DNA from: CAIKKV01 sp044346855 | GTDB lineage: Bacteria > Verrucomicrobiota > Kiritimatiellia > CAIKKV01 | Assembly: GCA_044346855.1 (NCBI GenBank) | Contig: JBIIYJ010000350.1 | Coordinates: 1-5,290 of the forward strand | DNA length: 5,290 bases | Direction of reading: 5' to 3' | Shown here: positions 1-5,273 of the stretch, one piece after another | Layout of the letters: every line of letters starts with the position of its first letter | How positions within the stretch are numbered: the first letter of the stretch is position 1 | Notes under the pieces: generated by a model | The model's input: the letters and a program-made list of their open reading frames with translations, nothing else | What the model was told of the DNA's origin: nothing | The model's database searches: none | Made by a program: the position numbers and the translations under genes

Positions 1-30
1 TGCCTGGTGATGGGCCAGAATGCGTGCGAC

Positions 31-55
31 GCCGGGATCGTAGCGCCCGGCCTAC
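31..55 (+). repeat. REP-like hairpin repeat, near-complete copy
   Basis: The element has a GCCGGGA left arm, a TCGTAGC loop and a GCCCGGC right arm, followed by CTAC. The intact copies near 5200 have GCCGGGC as left arm, so this copy carries one arm mismatch. It is in the same orientation as the copy at 5246-5273. Repeated GC-rich palindromes between genes are typical of REP-type extragenic elements; the exact family is not known to me. Confidence 0.75.
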
Positions 56-92
56 TTAAAGCCAAATCAATCGTCACGATTATTTCACAGCT

Positions 93-110
93 TCGTAGCG
101 CCCGGCCTAC
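93..110 (+). repeat. REP-like hairpin repeat, right-half copy
   Basis: TCGTAGC, GCCCGGC and CTAC are present exactly, but the GCCGGGC left arm is missing and replaced by unrelated sequence. It lies 55 bases downstream of the copy at 31-55, and the similarity continues eight bases past the repeat (to 118) with two mismatches, suggesting local duplication rather than two independent insertions. Confidence 0.7.
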
Positions 111-274
111 TCAATGCCCTTCTGCATCGCGATTACGCCCTGAAGGAACAACTCGCGGATGCTGGAACCGTGTCTTCCGTTCGCCGTGTTCCACCGTGTT
201 ATTCTTCTCGGGACTGCACGGCCCACCAGTGCCGACGCCCATCGCATCATGAAAAGCGCCGGAAAGCGTGAGAC

Positions 275-295
275 GCCGGGCTCGATAGCCCCGAA
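275..295 (+). repeat. Degraded REP-like repeat
   Basis: GCCGGGCTCG matches the left arm and start of the loop of the intact copies, followed by ATAGCCCCG, which resembles the right half with substitutions and a base loss. The left arm is perfect and the right arm is decayed. This is a weak call based on similarity to the copies at 31-55 and 5246-5273. Confidence 0.35.
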
Positions 296-362
296 CGCTG
301 GATGGCGCCTTGTCTTTTTCGTGATCGCAGTCTGATCGACGAAGCGAGTGCTTTGGCGCCTC

Positions 363-392
363 GATTACGATCACGATCGTGACTACGACTGA
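363..392. repeat. Degenerate hexamer tandem tract (GATTAC-like)
   Basis: Five consecutive hexamers read GATTAC, GATCAC, GATCGT, GACTAC, GACTGA. They share a GAYYRY-like pattern. The middle contains a perfect 12-base palindrome, TCACGATCGTGA, at 371-382. A cleaner tract of the same unit occurs at 2475-2492, on the other side of the two-gene module, so the tracts may mark an insertion-prone spacer. Confidence 0.5.
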
Positions 393-410
393 GTCCTGTT
401 AGAGTTGTCC

Positions 411-433
411 TGCAACTGCAATGTTGCATTGCA
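411..433. promoter_or_regulatory. Candidate operator: TTGCA/TGCAA box array
   Basis: Four five-base boxes lie in 23 bases: TGCAA at 411-415 and 417-421, then TTGCA at 424-428 and 429-433. The first two are reverse complements of the last two, so the site is both directly and inversely repeated (TGCAAT at 417-422 pairs with ATTGCA at 428-433, and TGCAAC at 411-416 with GTTGCA at 423-428). A further TTGCA at 448-452 overlaps the end of the -35 hexamer. The position just upstream of the promoter fits binding by the winged-helix protein encoded at 480-1511. AbiEi-type antitoxins are known to autoregulate through inverted repeats, but binding here is inferred. Confidence 0.45.
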
Positions 434-442
434 AATACAATA

Positions 443-471
443 TTGACTTGCACCTACATCTCTCATATCAT
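443..471 (+). promoter_or_regulatory. Sigma-70-type promoter of the wHTH/NTase module
   Basis: TTGACT at 443-448 and TATCAT at 466-471 each match the consensus at five of six positions, with an optimal 17-base spacer. The predicted transcript start is about 477-479, almost touching the ATG at 480. It sits in an AT-rich patch immediately before the first gene and presumably drives both genes of the module. Confidence 0.6.
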
Positions 472-479
472 CTTGGAAC

Positions 480-1511
480 ATGAAGACAAGGCATTATACA
501 CCTGATTATGTAATGGATAACAACATTATTGAGGTTAAAAATAATCCAGTTGCCTTGAGAGACTTCTATGAAGGACTGGTGCAAATCGCCAAGCTATTAT
601 CACATGATATATCCAATAAAGGATGGCTGTTTGTTATTGATCCCCGCATCAGCGACACCACACTTAACGGGGAATTTTTATCCTTCAAGAATGCATTGCG
701 CCCCGAGATCGCCAACCGACTGAACCTCGTCATATTTCACCACGGAAAATCCATACCCATCAAGGATGGAAATGAACTAGACCCGCAACTAGTCCGCCAG
801 ATCCTGTCTGAGGCGCCAAGGGGTTATCCGATCCTCCCGAGTGCCGAAAAGCGTGATGAAGTATTCTTAGCACTCCTCCATCAGTGGGTTACCGGGCAGG
901 GACCAATGACGGCACGGTTTTTAGAGGAGGTAGTCGGTTGCAATTACAGGACCGTCTTTAGCGCGGTCGACATGCTCGGCGCTTCCATCGAACGCCTGCC
1001 GGACCGGCGCTTTTCGCTGAAGTATTTCCCTGAACATGAGTGGGGTCGTTTTCTGGCCGTTGCGCGAAAGGTTCGCGCAACCTTGTTTTTCGCCGATGCC
1101 TCCGACCAACCGCGCTCGACGGATTCACTCCTGCGGCGTTTTTTGGCGCTCAAACGATCCGATGTCGCAGTGGGCGGGGTATTAGGCGCGAAGCGCTACT
1201 ATGCGGACCTTGATCTTGTGGGAAATCCGCGCCTGGACCTCTGCGTGCATTGCCCGGGTTCCTTTGCAGACATCGCTTTCGTTCAAGACCTTGATCCTGC
1301 TTTGGAACGGACTTCCGATCAGCAGCGCCCAGCGCGCCTCGCTGTCCATTTCATTCGCCGCAAAGAAACTTTTTTTGACCCTGAAAATGACGGTTCTCTT
1401 TGGGCTGACCCCGTGGAGAGCCTGATCCACCTTTACCAGGCACGATTAGACGAACAGGCGCGGGCGTTTCAAGAATTCCTGATGATGCGGGGGAGGGAAC
1501 TGAATGGCTGA
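480..1511 (+). CDS. AbiEi-like winged-helix protein with extra N-terminal domain (putative antitoxin/regulator)
   Basis: This 343-residue protein has no signal peptide or membrane segment. Residues 1-110 form an unrecognised alpha/beta-looking domain (hydrophobic strands LFVID at 50-54 and LNLVIF at 81-86, the latter ending in HHGK). Residues about 124-182 look like a winged helix: helices EVFLALLHQW, MTARFLEEVVG and YRTVFSAVDMLG, then a wing around LPDRRFSLK. The C-terminal part (about 225-340) recalls AbiEi antitoxins: a GGVLGAKRYY segment, an LDLCVHCP strand and a WADPVESLIHLY helix near the end. It overlaps the next gene by 8 bases, so the two are very probably co-translated. I infer a DNA-binding repressor and antitoxin for the neighbouring nucleotidyltransferase. 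Start is uncertain: ATG 480 has almost no leader behind the predicted promoter, and ATG 513 has no clear ribosome binding site. The first 300 bases are AT-rich, unlike the rest. It could instead be a DNA-binding defence effector. Confidence 0.6.
   Translation: MKTRHYTPDYVMDNNIIEVKNNPVALRDFYEGLVQIAKLLSHDISNKGWLFVIDPRISDTTLNGEFLSFKNALRPEIANRLNLVIFHHGKSIPIKDGNELDPQLVRQILSEAPRGYPILPSAEKRDEVFLALLHQWVTGQGPMTARFLEEVVGCNYRTVFSAVDMLGASIERLPDRRFSLKYFPEHEWGRFLAVARKVRATLFFADASDQPRSTDSLLRRFLALKRSDVAVGGVLGAKRYYADLDLVGNPRLDLCVHCPGSFADIAFVQDLDPALERTSDQQRPARLAVHFIRRKETFFDPENDGSLWADPVESLIHLYQARLDEQARAFQEFLMMRGRELNG
1491..1496 (+). promoter_or_regulatory. Ribosome binding site for the nucleotidyltransferase gene
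   Basis: GGGAGG lies seven bases before the ATG at 1504, inside the end of the upstream coding region. It supports this start even though it creates an 8-base overlap, and it supports translational coupling. Confidence 0.7.
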
Positions 1512-2442
1512 CACAACAAACAGTATGCAATCTGTCGATCCCAAATTGGCTCTGCAAGAAATCGCAGCCGCAGTGCCCGCTGCTTGCGGCGCGAATATCA
1601 TCCTCATTGGCAGCTTGGCCGTTGGCTATTATTACCGCGATCAACTGAAGAATATGGCCGTGCGCACGAAAGACGCCGACTGTCTCCTCTCACCCCGAAA
1701 GGCCGCCATTCTGGCCGGCGTTGCCATTGCCGACCAATTGATGGACGCAGGATGGACCTTTAAAAAGTTTGGAGATCGCGCAACTCCCGGCTCAGAGGCC
1801 ACGCCCGACAAGGACCTTCCAGCTGTTCTATTAGCTCCGCCTGGTCAAACGGAATGGTTCATCGAATTGCTAGTCGAGCCACGGTCGCCGACAGACAGAG
1901 GTCAACAATGGACCCGCTTGCGAACCCGGCACGGTCATTTTGGCCTTTGCAGCTTCGGCTTCCTGTCACTCGCAACAGTTGATCCCATTCCTACCGAGTA
2001 CGGAATCCACATCGCCCGCCCCGAGATGATGGCCTTGGCTAACTTATTGGAACATCCCACGATCGGCCCCGCTACAATGTCTACCGGTTTCGCGGGACGA
2101 ATGGATATCAAACGTAGCAACAAAGATCTGGGACGTGTGTTGGCAATCGCACGACTGGCCATTGGTCGTGACGAAGATTGTATGCAGGCTTGGCCGCGCC
2201 TATGGAAGGAAGCGCTCCAACAACGTTTTCCGGATGAATACCGAGAACTAGGCGGCCGTGTTGGGACGGGGCTGCGCGCCTTGTTGGCCAGTGAACCGGA
2301 CCTGAATCAAGCCCTGCATACCTGTGTCAATGGCCTGCTCGCCACCAATCCGCCGACCCTCAAGCTTCTGAGGATTGCCGCAGAGCGTCTTTTGCAAGAT
2401 GCGATCGTGCCGCTTGAAAAGGAGGCGGTACAGGGGGGATGA
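1504..2442 (+). CDS. Nucleotidyltransferase-fold protein, AbiEii/AbiGii- or GSU2403-like (putative toxin)
   Basis: This 312-residue protein shows polymerase-beta-type nucleotidyltransferase features. There is a Gly-Ser pair at 36-37 in LIGSLAVGYYYR, then RTKDAD with Asp57 and Asp59 as likely metal ligands; Glu121 in WFIELLVEP is a candidate third carboxylate. Further on, ARPEMMALANLL (171-182) and KRSNKDLGRVLAIARL (203-218) match the C-terminal helical signature with a Lys-Asp pair seen in AbiEii/MenT-like and GSU2403-type proteins. Members of these families transfer nucleotides, and MenT-type toxins modify tRNA; the substrate here is unknown. It follows the winged-helix gene with an 8-base overlap, the order expected of AbiE systems (antitoxin first, toxin second). 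Nothing is truncated. The main alternative is a non-toxic member of the GSU2403 (NTP_transf_8) group. The nucleotidyltransferase fold is well supported; the toxin role is inferred from the pairing. Confidence 0.7.
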   Translation: MADTTNSMQSVDPKLALQEIAAAVPAACGANIILIGSLAVGYYYRDQLKNMAVRTKDADCLLSPRKAAILAGVAIADQLMDAGWTFKKFGDRATPGSEATPDKDLPAVLLAPPGQTEWFIELLVEPRSPTDRGQQWTRLRTRHGHFGLCSFGFLSLATVDPIPTEYGIHIARPEMMALANLLEHPTIGPATMSTGFAGRMDIKRSNKDLGRVLAIARLAIGRDEDCMQAWPRLWKEALQQRFPDEYRELGGRVGTGLRALLASEPDLNQALHTCVNGLLATNPPTLKLLRIAAERLLQDAIVPLEKEAVQGG

Positions 2443-2474
2443 ATGCCTGGCGGATGGTGGCGACCCGAAAAGAG

Positions 2475-2492
2475 GATTACGATTACGATTAG
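2475..2492. repeat. GATTAC hexamer tandem repeat
   Basis: Three tandem hexamers, GATTAC, GATTAC, GATTAG, lie 32 bases after the nucleotidyltransferase stop codon. They are the clean version of the degenerate tract at 363-392. Nothing suggests a terminator: there is no hairpin plus T-run between 2443 and 2520. Confidence 0.6.
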
Positions 2493-2576
2493 GAGCTGCT
2501 AAAGCACTACACGCACGGATAATTCTTTCTTTTGGTAAAAAGTGATATCTCCAACTGCGGCGGGTGGCGCCGGCCA

Positions 2577-2605
2577 TTGACATTGCGCGGCGTCTGGGCA
2601 ATGAT
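2577..2605 (+). promoter_or_regulatory. Candidate promoter of the amidase gene
   Basis: A perfect TTGACA at 2577-2582 is followed after 17 bases by AATGAT at 2600-2605, which matches the -10 consensus at four of six positions. The transcript would start near 2612, leaving a leader of about 26 bases that includes the ribosome binding site. This is moderate evidence that the amidase is transcribed separately from the module upstream. Confidence 0.45.
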
Positions 2606-2623
2606 CGGGCTGTTGGCAGAACC

Positions 2624-2630
2624 GGGGAGA
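2624..2630 (+). promoter_or_regulatory. Ribosome binding site of the amidase gene
   Basis: GGGGAGA ends seven bases before the ATG at 2638 and fixes that start. Confidence 0.65.
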
Positions 2631-2637
2631 AACGTGC

Positions 2638-3558
2638 ATGATTCGCGTTACCAGGGACAACGTGTGCTATGCGATGTCGTCGGCGAACAGGCCGGTGCTT
2701 GAAGTCAGCCAGCATGAGACCTTCTGCGTTGAAACGAAGGACTGCTACAGCGACGCACTCCGCTCCCCCGAAGACCGGTTCACCAAGGCGATGTGGAACA
2801 CCGTGAATCCCGCGACCGGGCCTGTTTATTTCCCCGGGGCCGAGCCGGGCCGGCCGCTCCGGATCGAAATCCTCGACATCCGGACAAGGCCGTACGCGGT
2901 CATGTGCCTGGAGCAGGGCTCCGGCGCCCTGGGCGGGTTTATCGAGGCGAGCGAGACGACGATCCTGCCCATCGAGAACAACCTGCTCATGTTGAACGGC
3001 GCGCTGTCCATTCCCATTCGCCCGATGATCGGGGTCATCGGGACGGCTCCGGCCGGAACGCCCGTTCTCAACGGAACCCCGGGTGAGCACGGGGGCAACA
3101 TGGACTGCAAGCTGATTACGGCCGGGTCGGTCCTCTACCTTCCCGTGAACACAAAGGGGGCGCTGCTGGCGCTTGGCGATCTGCATGCCGTCATGGGCGA
3201 CGGCGAGGTCTGCCTGTGCGGGGCTGAGGTCTCCGGCGAGGTGACGCTCAGAGCCGCCCAGGTCGACTCCCTCATCCCGACGCCCTGCGTGGAGACGGAA
3301 AGTCATTTTCATTTCATCGGCTCGGCCGAGACGCTTGATGAATGCGAGCGCATGGTGCTTGAGAAGGCGCACCGCTTCCTGACCCGGGTTGAAAAGCTGT
3401 CTTCGAACGAGGCAGCGCGCGCGATGAGTCTTCTGGGCGATCTTGGCGTCTGCCAGGTTGTGGATCCCCTGAAGACCATGCGGTTCTCCGTGCCAAAGAC
3501 CTTGCTGAACCGGCCCGTCTATCGGTCCGGCAGGCCGGAGTCAGGCAACGGCGCATAA
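2638..3558 (+). CDS. Acetamidase/formamidase family protein
   Basis: This 306-residue protein matches the FmdA/AmdA family, whose members hydrolyse short-chain amides such as formamide or acetamide to ammonia and the acid. The length fits the shorter members of the family. Recognisable family blocks, in order, are GPVYFPGAEPG (61-71), the PIRPMIGVIG segment (126-135), PGEHGGNMD (148-156) and GDLHAVMGDGEV (180-191). The conserved His, Asp and Glu in the last two blocks are the expected active-site and metal-binding region. There is no signal peptide, so it should be cytoplasmic. The gene stands alone on the plus strand and runs towards the minus-strand D-aminopeptidase gene, 29 bases away. Family assignment is confident; the actual substrate cannot be read from the sequence, and some family members are of unknown specificity. 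Confidence 0.9.
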   Translation: MIRVTRDNVCYAMSSANRPVLEVSQHETFCVETKDCYSDALRSPEDRFTKAMWNTVNPATGPVYFPGAEPGRPLRIEILDIRTRPYAVMCLEQGSGALGGFIEASETTILPIENNLLMLNGALSIPIRPMIGVIGTAPAGTPVLNGTPGEHGGNMDCKLITAGSVLYLPVNTKGALLALGDLHAVMGDGEVCLCGAEVSGEVTLRAAQVDSLIPTPCVETESHFHFIGSAETLDECERMVLEKAHRFLTRVEKLSSNEAARAMSLLGDLGVCQVVDPLKTMRFSVPKTLLNRPVYRSGRPESGNGA

Positions 3559-3587
3559 CGGCCCCGCACCCTGCCGCCCGGCTCCGT

Positions 3588-4406
3588 TCACACCTTGGAG
3601 TAAGGCATGTCGATCAGCGTTGCAAGGCTGTCCGGGTGGGTGTCCCGGCTGGCGAATCCCGGCACCTCGCCGTTCTTCCTGAACCTGGCGGTGCGCACAT
3701 ACGGCGGCCGCAGGGGCGGGTAGCCGAAAGCACCCGGGGAGGCGCGCAATTTTTCGGCCGCTTCCAGGGCGGCGGCCCGGATCCGCTCGCGGGCCACGCT
3801 CGGCGAGGGATGCAGGGCCGCCAGCTTGGCCTTGCTGTAGGCCTCCTTGTCCAGATGGTCCAGCCCGTCCTTCAGCAGGCCGCGTTTGCCGGCGGCCGTG
3901 ACCACCCCGGGGGTCAAGGCCGAGGCTTCCCTGGCGAACGCTTCCTCGCCGCAGGCCAGAATGGTGGGAATGCCCAGTTCCATGGCGCTCAGCGCAATCT
4001 GGCCATATTCGCCGATGGACACACCGTTGATGGCCACGTCGATGTAGCTGAAGCCCTGGGTATGGGTGATGTGCGAATAATCGGTGCCTGCCTTGGCGTG
4101 CTGGCCGACAAAGGCCAGGCCGGCGATCGAGCTGTCCAGTCCCCAGCGGCAGCCCGGTTCACCGCCGCCGCGGCGCAACCAGGCCCGCGGGTCCAGCAGT
4201 TCCGGATCGATCCCGCCCTGGCCATGGCCGTCCACCACCACGACCTCCGTGGCGCCGCCGGCGAACAGGCCGTCCACGGCGGCGTTCACTTCCGCCGTCA
4301 GCAGCCGCTGACCCTTATCATAGAACCGGCCGCTGGGAATCACCCAGTCGGCATGGTTCAGGATCCCGGCCACGCCTTCCATATCCGTCATCATGAGAAT
4401 TTTCAT
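3588..4406 (-). CDS. dppA: M55 family D-aminopeptidase (DppA-like)
   Basis: This 272-residue protein has nearly the length of Bacillus subtilis DppA, a zinc-dependent, ring-forming cytoplasmic D-aminopeptidase that releases N-terminal D-amino acids such as D-Ala. The N-terminus MKILMMTDMEGVAG carries the family's Asp8 and Glu10. His61 (in VVVVDGHG), His103 (in VGQHAKAGT), His115 (in SHITHTQG) and Glu133 (in SIGEYG) complete the metal-binding and catalytic set at almost the same numbering as DppA, so it should be active. The start at 4406 is chosen over a longer open frame (to 4598): the family begins exactly here, AAGGA sits five bases upstream, and the extension lies inside the preceding gene and looks non-protein-like. 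It follows the SGNH hydrolase gene by 37 bases, probably in one operon. The likely role is recycling of D-amino-acid peptides, perhaps from peptidoglycan; that is inferred. Confidence 0.92.
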   Translation of the reverse strand: MKILMMTDMEGVAGILNHADWVIPSGRFYDKGQRLLTAEVNAAVDGLFAGGATEVVVVDGHGQGGIDPELLDPRAWLRRGGGEPGCRWGLDSSIAGLAFVGQHAKAGTDYSHITHTQGFSYIDVAINGVSIGEYGQIALSAMELGIPTILACGEEAFAREASALTPGVVTAAGKRGLLKDGLDHLDKEAYSKAKLAALHPSPSVARERIRAAALEAAEKLRASPGAFGYPPLRPPYVRTARFRKNGEVPGFASRDTHPDSLATLIDMPYSKV

Positions 4407-4411
4407 GTCAT

Positions 4412-4416
4412 TCCTT
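4412..4416 (-). promoter_or_regulatory. Ribosome binding site deciding the dppA start
   Basis: On the minus strand AAGGA lies five bases before the ATG at 4406. It is the reason, together with the conserved N-terminus, for rejecting the 64-residue longer open frame. Confidence 0.65.
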
Positions 4417-4443
4417 GCTCTTGGCGGTGAAGTCCAGTTTCGC

Positions 4444-5067
4444 TCACGGTGTTTCCGCGCGGCCGACGCGGCGGGCGCTGAAAAGATGCGGACGGACCGC
4501 TTCCACCACAGCCCTGGCACACGCGCGGGCGCCGGCTTCGTTGATGTGGTGATCGCCCGGGGGCAGGTAACGGCCGAGGTCGGAGCGGACCACGGCATTC
4601 AGGTCATTGACGGGAACTGCGTGCCGCACCATGAGCTCCGTGGCCGCGGCATTATAGCGGTCGATCTCCTCGCTCTTCCAGGACCAGCCGTCTCCCTTGT
4701 CGACCCGGGGCGGATGAATCGGGGTGATGGTGGCCCAGACCACGGTGGCGCCGGTCGCGCGCAATCTCCGCAAAATGAATTCGAGATTCCCGACATACAT
4801 ATCCAGGGGGATCTGGGCGGGAACGCGCTCCGCGCTGTGCCCCACATCCCACAGGCCGTTGTTCCAGTGAATCACGTCCGGCACGGGCAGGCCCTTGAGC
4901 CAGCGGTCAAGCGATTGCAGCGTGTAGAGGGCGAACCGCGCGTTCTCGGCCGCGGCCACAACACGGGCCGTTCCCTGGAGAAGATCCGTCACCACCGGCT
5001 GGTAGATCATCCGGATCGAGTCGCCCAGAAGCATCAATACGGGTTGCTCTCCCATCACCCTCCCCAT
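4444..5067 (-). CDS. SGNH/GDSL-type hydrolase
   Basis: This protein of about 207 residues begins VLMLLGDSIR, the GDS nucleophile block (Ser17), with no signal peptide, so it is probably cytoplasmic. HWNNGLWD (67-74) corresponds to the Asn-containing block III, and GDHHINEAG (171-179) to the C-terminal His block. SGNH enzymes are mostly esterases, lipases or carbohydrate deacetylases; the substrate is not predictable here. In the His block, Asp172 is two residues before His174, while the usual spacing is D-x-x-H, so the triad Asp may be shifted or absent. Start: ATG 5067 has AAGGG nine bases upstream; ATG 5055 is possible, with GGGGAGG only three bases before it. The gene is first of a probable two-gene operon with the D-aminopeptidase downstream. 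A deacylation role alongside D-peptide turnover is possible but inferred. Confidence 0.8.
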   Translation of the reverse strand: MGRVMGEQPVLMLLGDSIRMIYQPVVTDLLQGTARVVAAAENARFALYTLQSLDRWLKGLPVPDVIHWNNGLWDVGHSAERVPAQIPLDMYVGNLEFILRRLRATGATVVWATITPIHPPRVDKGDGWSWKSEEIDRYNAAATELMVRHAVPVNDLNAVVRSDLGRYLPPGDHHINEAGARACARAVVEAVRPHLFSARRVGRAETP

Positions 5068-5188
5068 CTTTGTCAGCCCTTGCGCAGTATTGTCTATACA
5101 TAGAGTTAAAACATTCAGATGCGAAAGTCAATCGGTATACTCGGGCGCATCTGCGATTAGGTGCGGGCTTGAATATGAACGGCTTCTT
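5068..5188 (-). promoter_or_regulatory. Upstream region of the SGNH-dppA operon, with possible operator
   Basis: This 121-base AT-richer intergenic region precedes the minus-strand operon. It contains TCTATACATAGA (5093-5104), an imperfect palindrome with five-base arms, overlapping TGT-N4-ACA (5091-5100), which loosely resembles GntR-type operators. GTATAC occurs at 5135-5140. On the minus strand TTGACT (5131 down to 5126) is a good -35, but the best-spaced -10, TAACTC, is poor. Promoter position is therefore uncertain. Confidence 0.3.
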
Positions 5189-5216
5189 CGTAGGCCGGGC
5201 GCTACGAGCCCGGCGC
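5189..5216 (-). repeat. REP-like hairpin repeat, intact copy
   Basis: Read on the minus strand it has GCGCCGGGC, the loop TCGTAGC, GCCCGGC and CTACG. The GCCGGGC and GCCCGGC arms form a perfect seven-base stem with a seven-base loop. All 28 bases are the exact reverse complement of the copy at 5246-5273. Confidence 0.85.
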
Positions 5217-5245
5217 AGTGCGGCCCGTTCCCCTTGGGCACACCA

Positions 5246-5273
5246 GCGCCGGGCTCGTAGCGCCCGGCCTACG
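5246..5273 (+). repeat. REP-like hairpin repeat, intact copy (inverted partner)
   Basis: This is the exact 28-base inverted partner of 5189-5216, separated from it by 29 bases. Two head-to-head REP units with a short spacer form a BIME-like arrangement. The whole pair could also fold into one long hairpin when transcribed, so it may act in termination or transcript protection. No coding region is seen from 5068 to the end of the window. Confidence 0.85.

Larger units (their letters stand above)
1..479. other. Intergenic region with repeats, no convincing gene
   Basis: No open frame here has a ribosome binding site, a recognisable motif or a normal protein composition. The short open frames on both strands are rich in Arg, Ser, Pro and His, as expected from GC-rich noncoding DNA. 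The stretch holds two partial hairpin repeats (31-55 and 93-110), a degraded one (about 275-295), a degenerate hexamer tract (363-392) and the AT-rich control region of the gene starting at 480. The first 30 bases could be the tail of something outside the window, but nothing identifies it. Confidence 0.6.

Noticed and set aside
119..271. Plus-strand fragment reading HRDYALKEQLADAG near its start, as a possible gene remnant
   Set aside because: Only about 14 residues look protein-like; the rest is Arg-, Cys- and His-rich, there is no start or family motif, and I cannot link it to any known protein.
363..392. Hexamer tract as a CRISPR array
   Set aside because: Units are six bases and contiguous, with no spacers, so it is a simple tandem repeat.
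2248..3372. Long minus-strand open frame (374 codons) antisense to the amidase gene
   Set aside because: It mirrors the amidase and the end of the nucleotidyltransferase, both of which have clear family motifs. Its own translation is rich in Arg, Pro, His and Gly with no motif, as expected of a GC-rich antisense frame.
3559..3587. Bidirectional terminator between the convergent genes
   Set aside because: Short complementary stretches such as CGGAG and CTCCG exist, but there is no compact stem with a T-run on either strand.
3636..4430. Plus-strand open frame opposite dppA
   Set aside because: It is a shadow: Gly-, Arg- and Gln-rich translation without motifs, opposite a gene with all catalytic residues intact.
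4407..4598. Upstream extension of the D-aminopeptidase open frame
   Set aside because: The M55 family starts exactly at MKILMMTDMEG; the extension lies within the SGNH gene in another frame and has low-quality composition, and a ribosome binding site sits just before 4406.
4393..5103. Plus-strand open frame opposite the SGNH hydrolase
   Set aside because: No ribosome binding site or family motif; the opposite strand encodes recognisable SGNH blocks.
31..5273. Hairpin repeats at both ends as terminal inverted repeats of one large mobile element
   Set aside because: The right end has both orientations in a tight pair, the left end has partial decayed copies, no transposase lies between them, and the repeats look like dispersed REP units.
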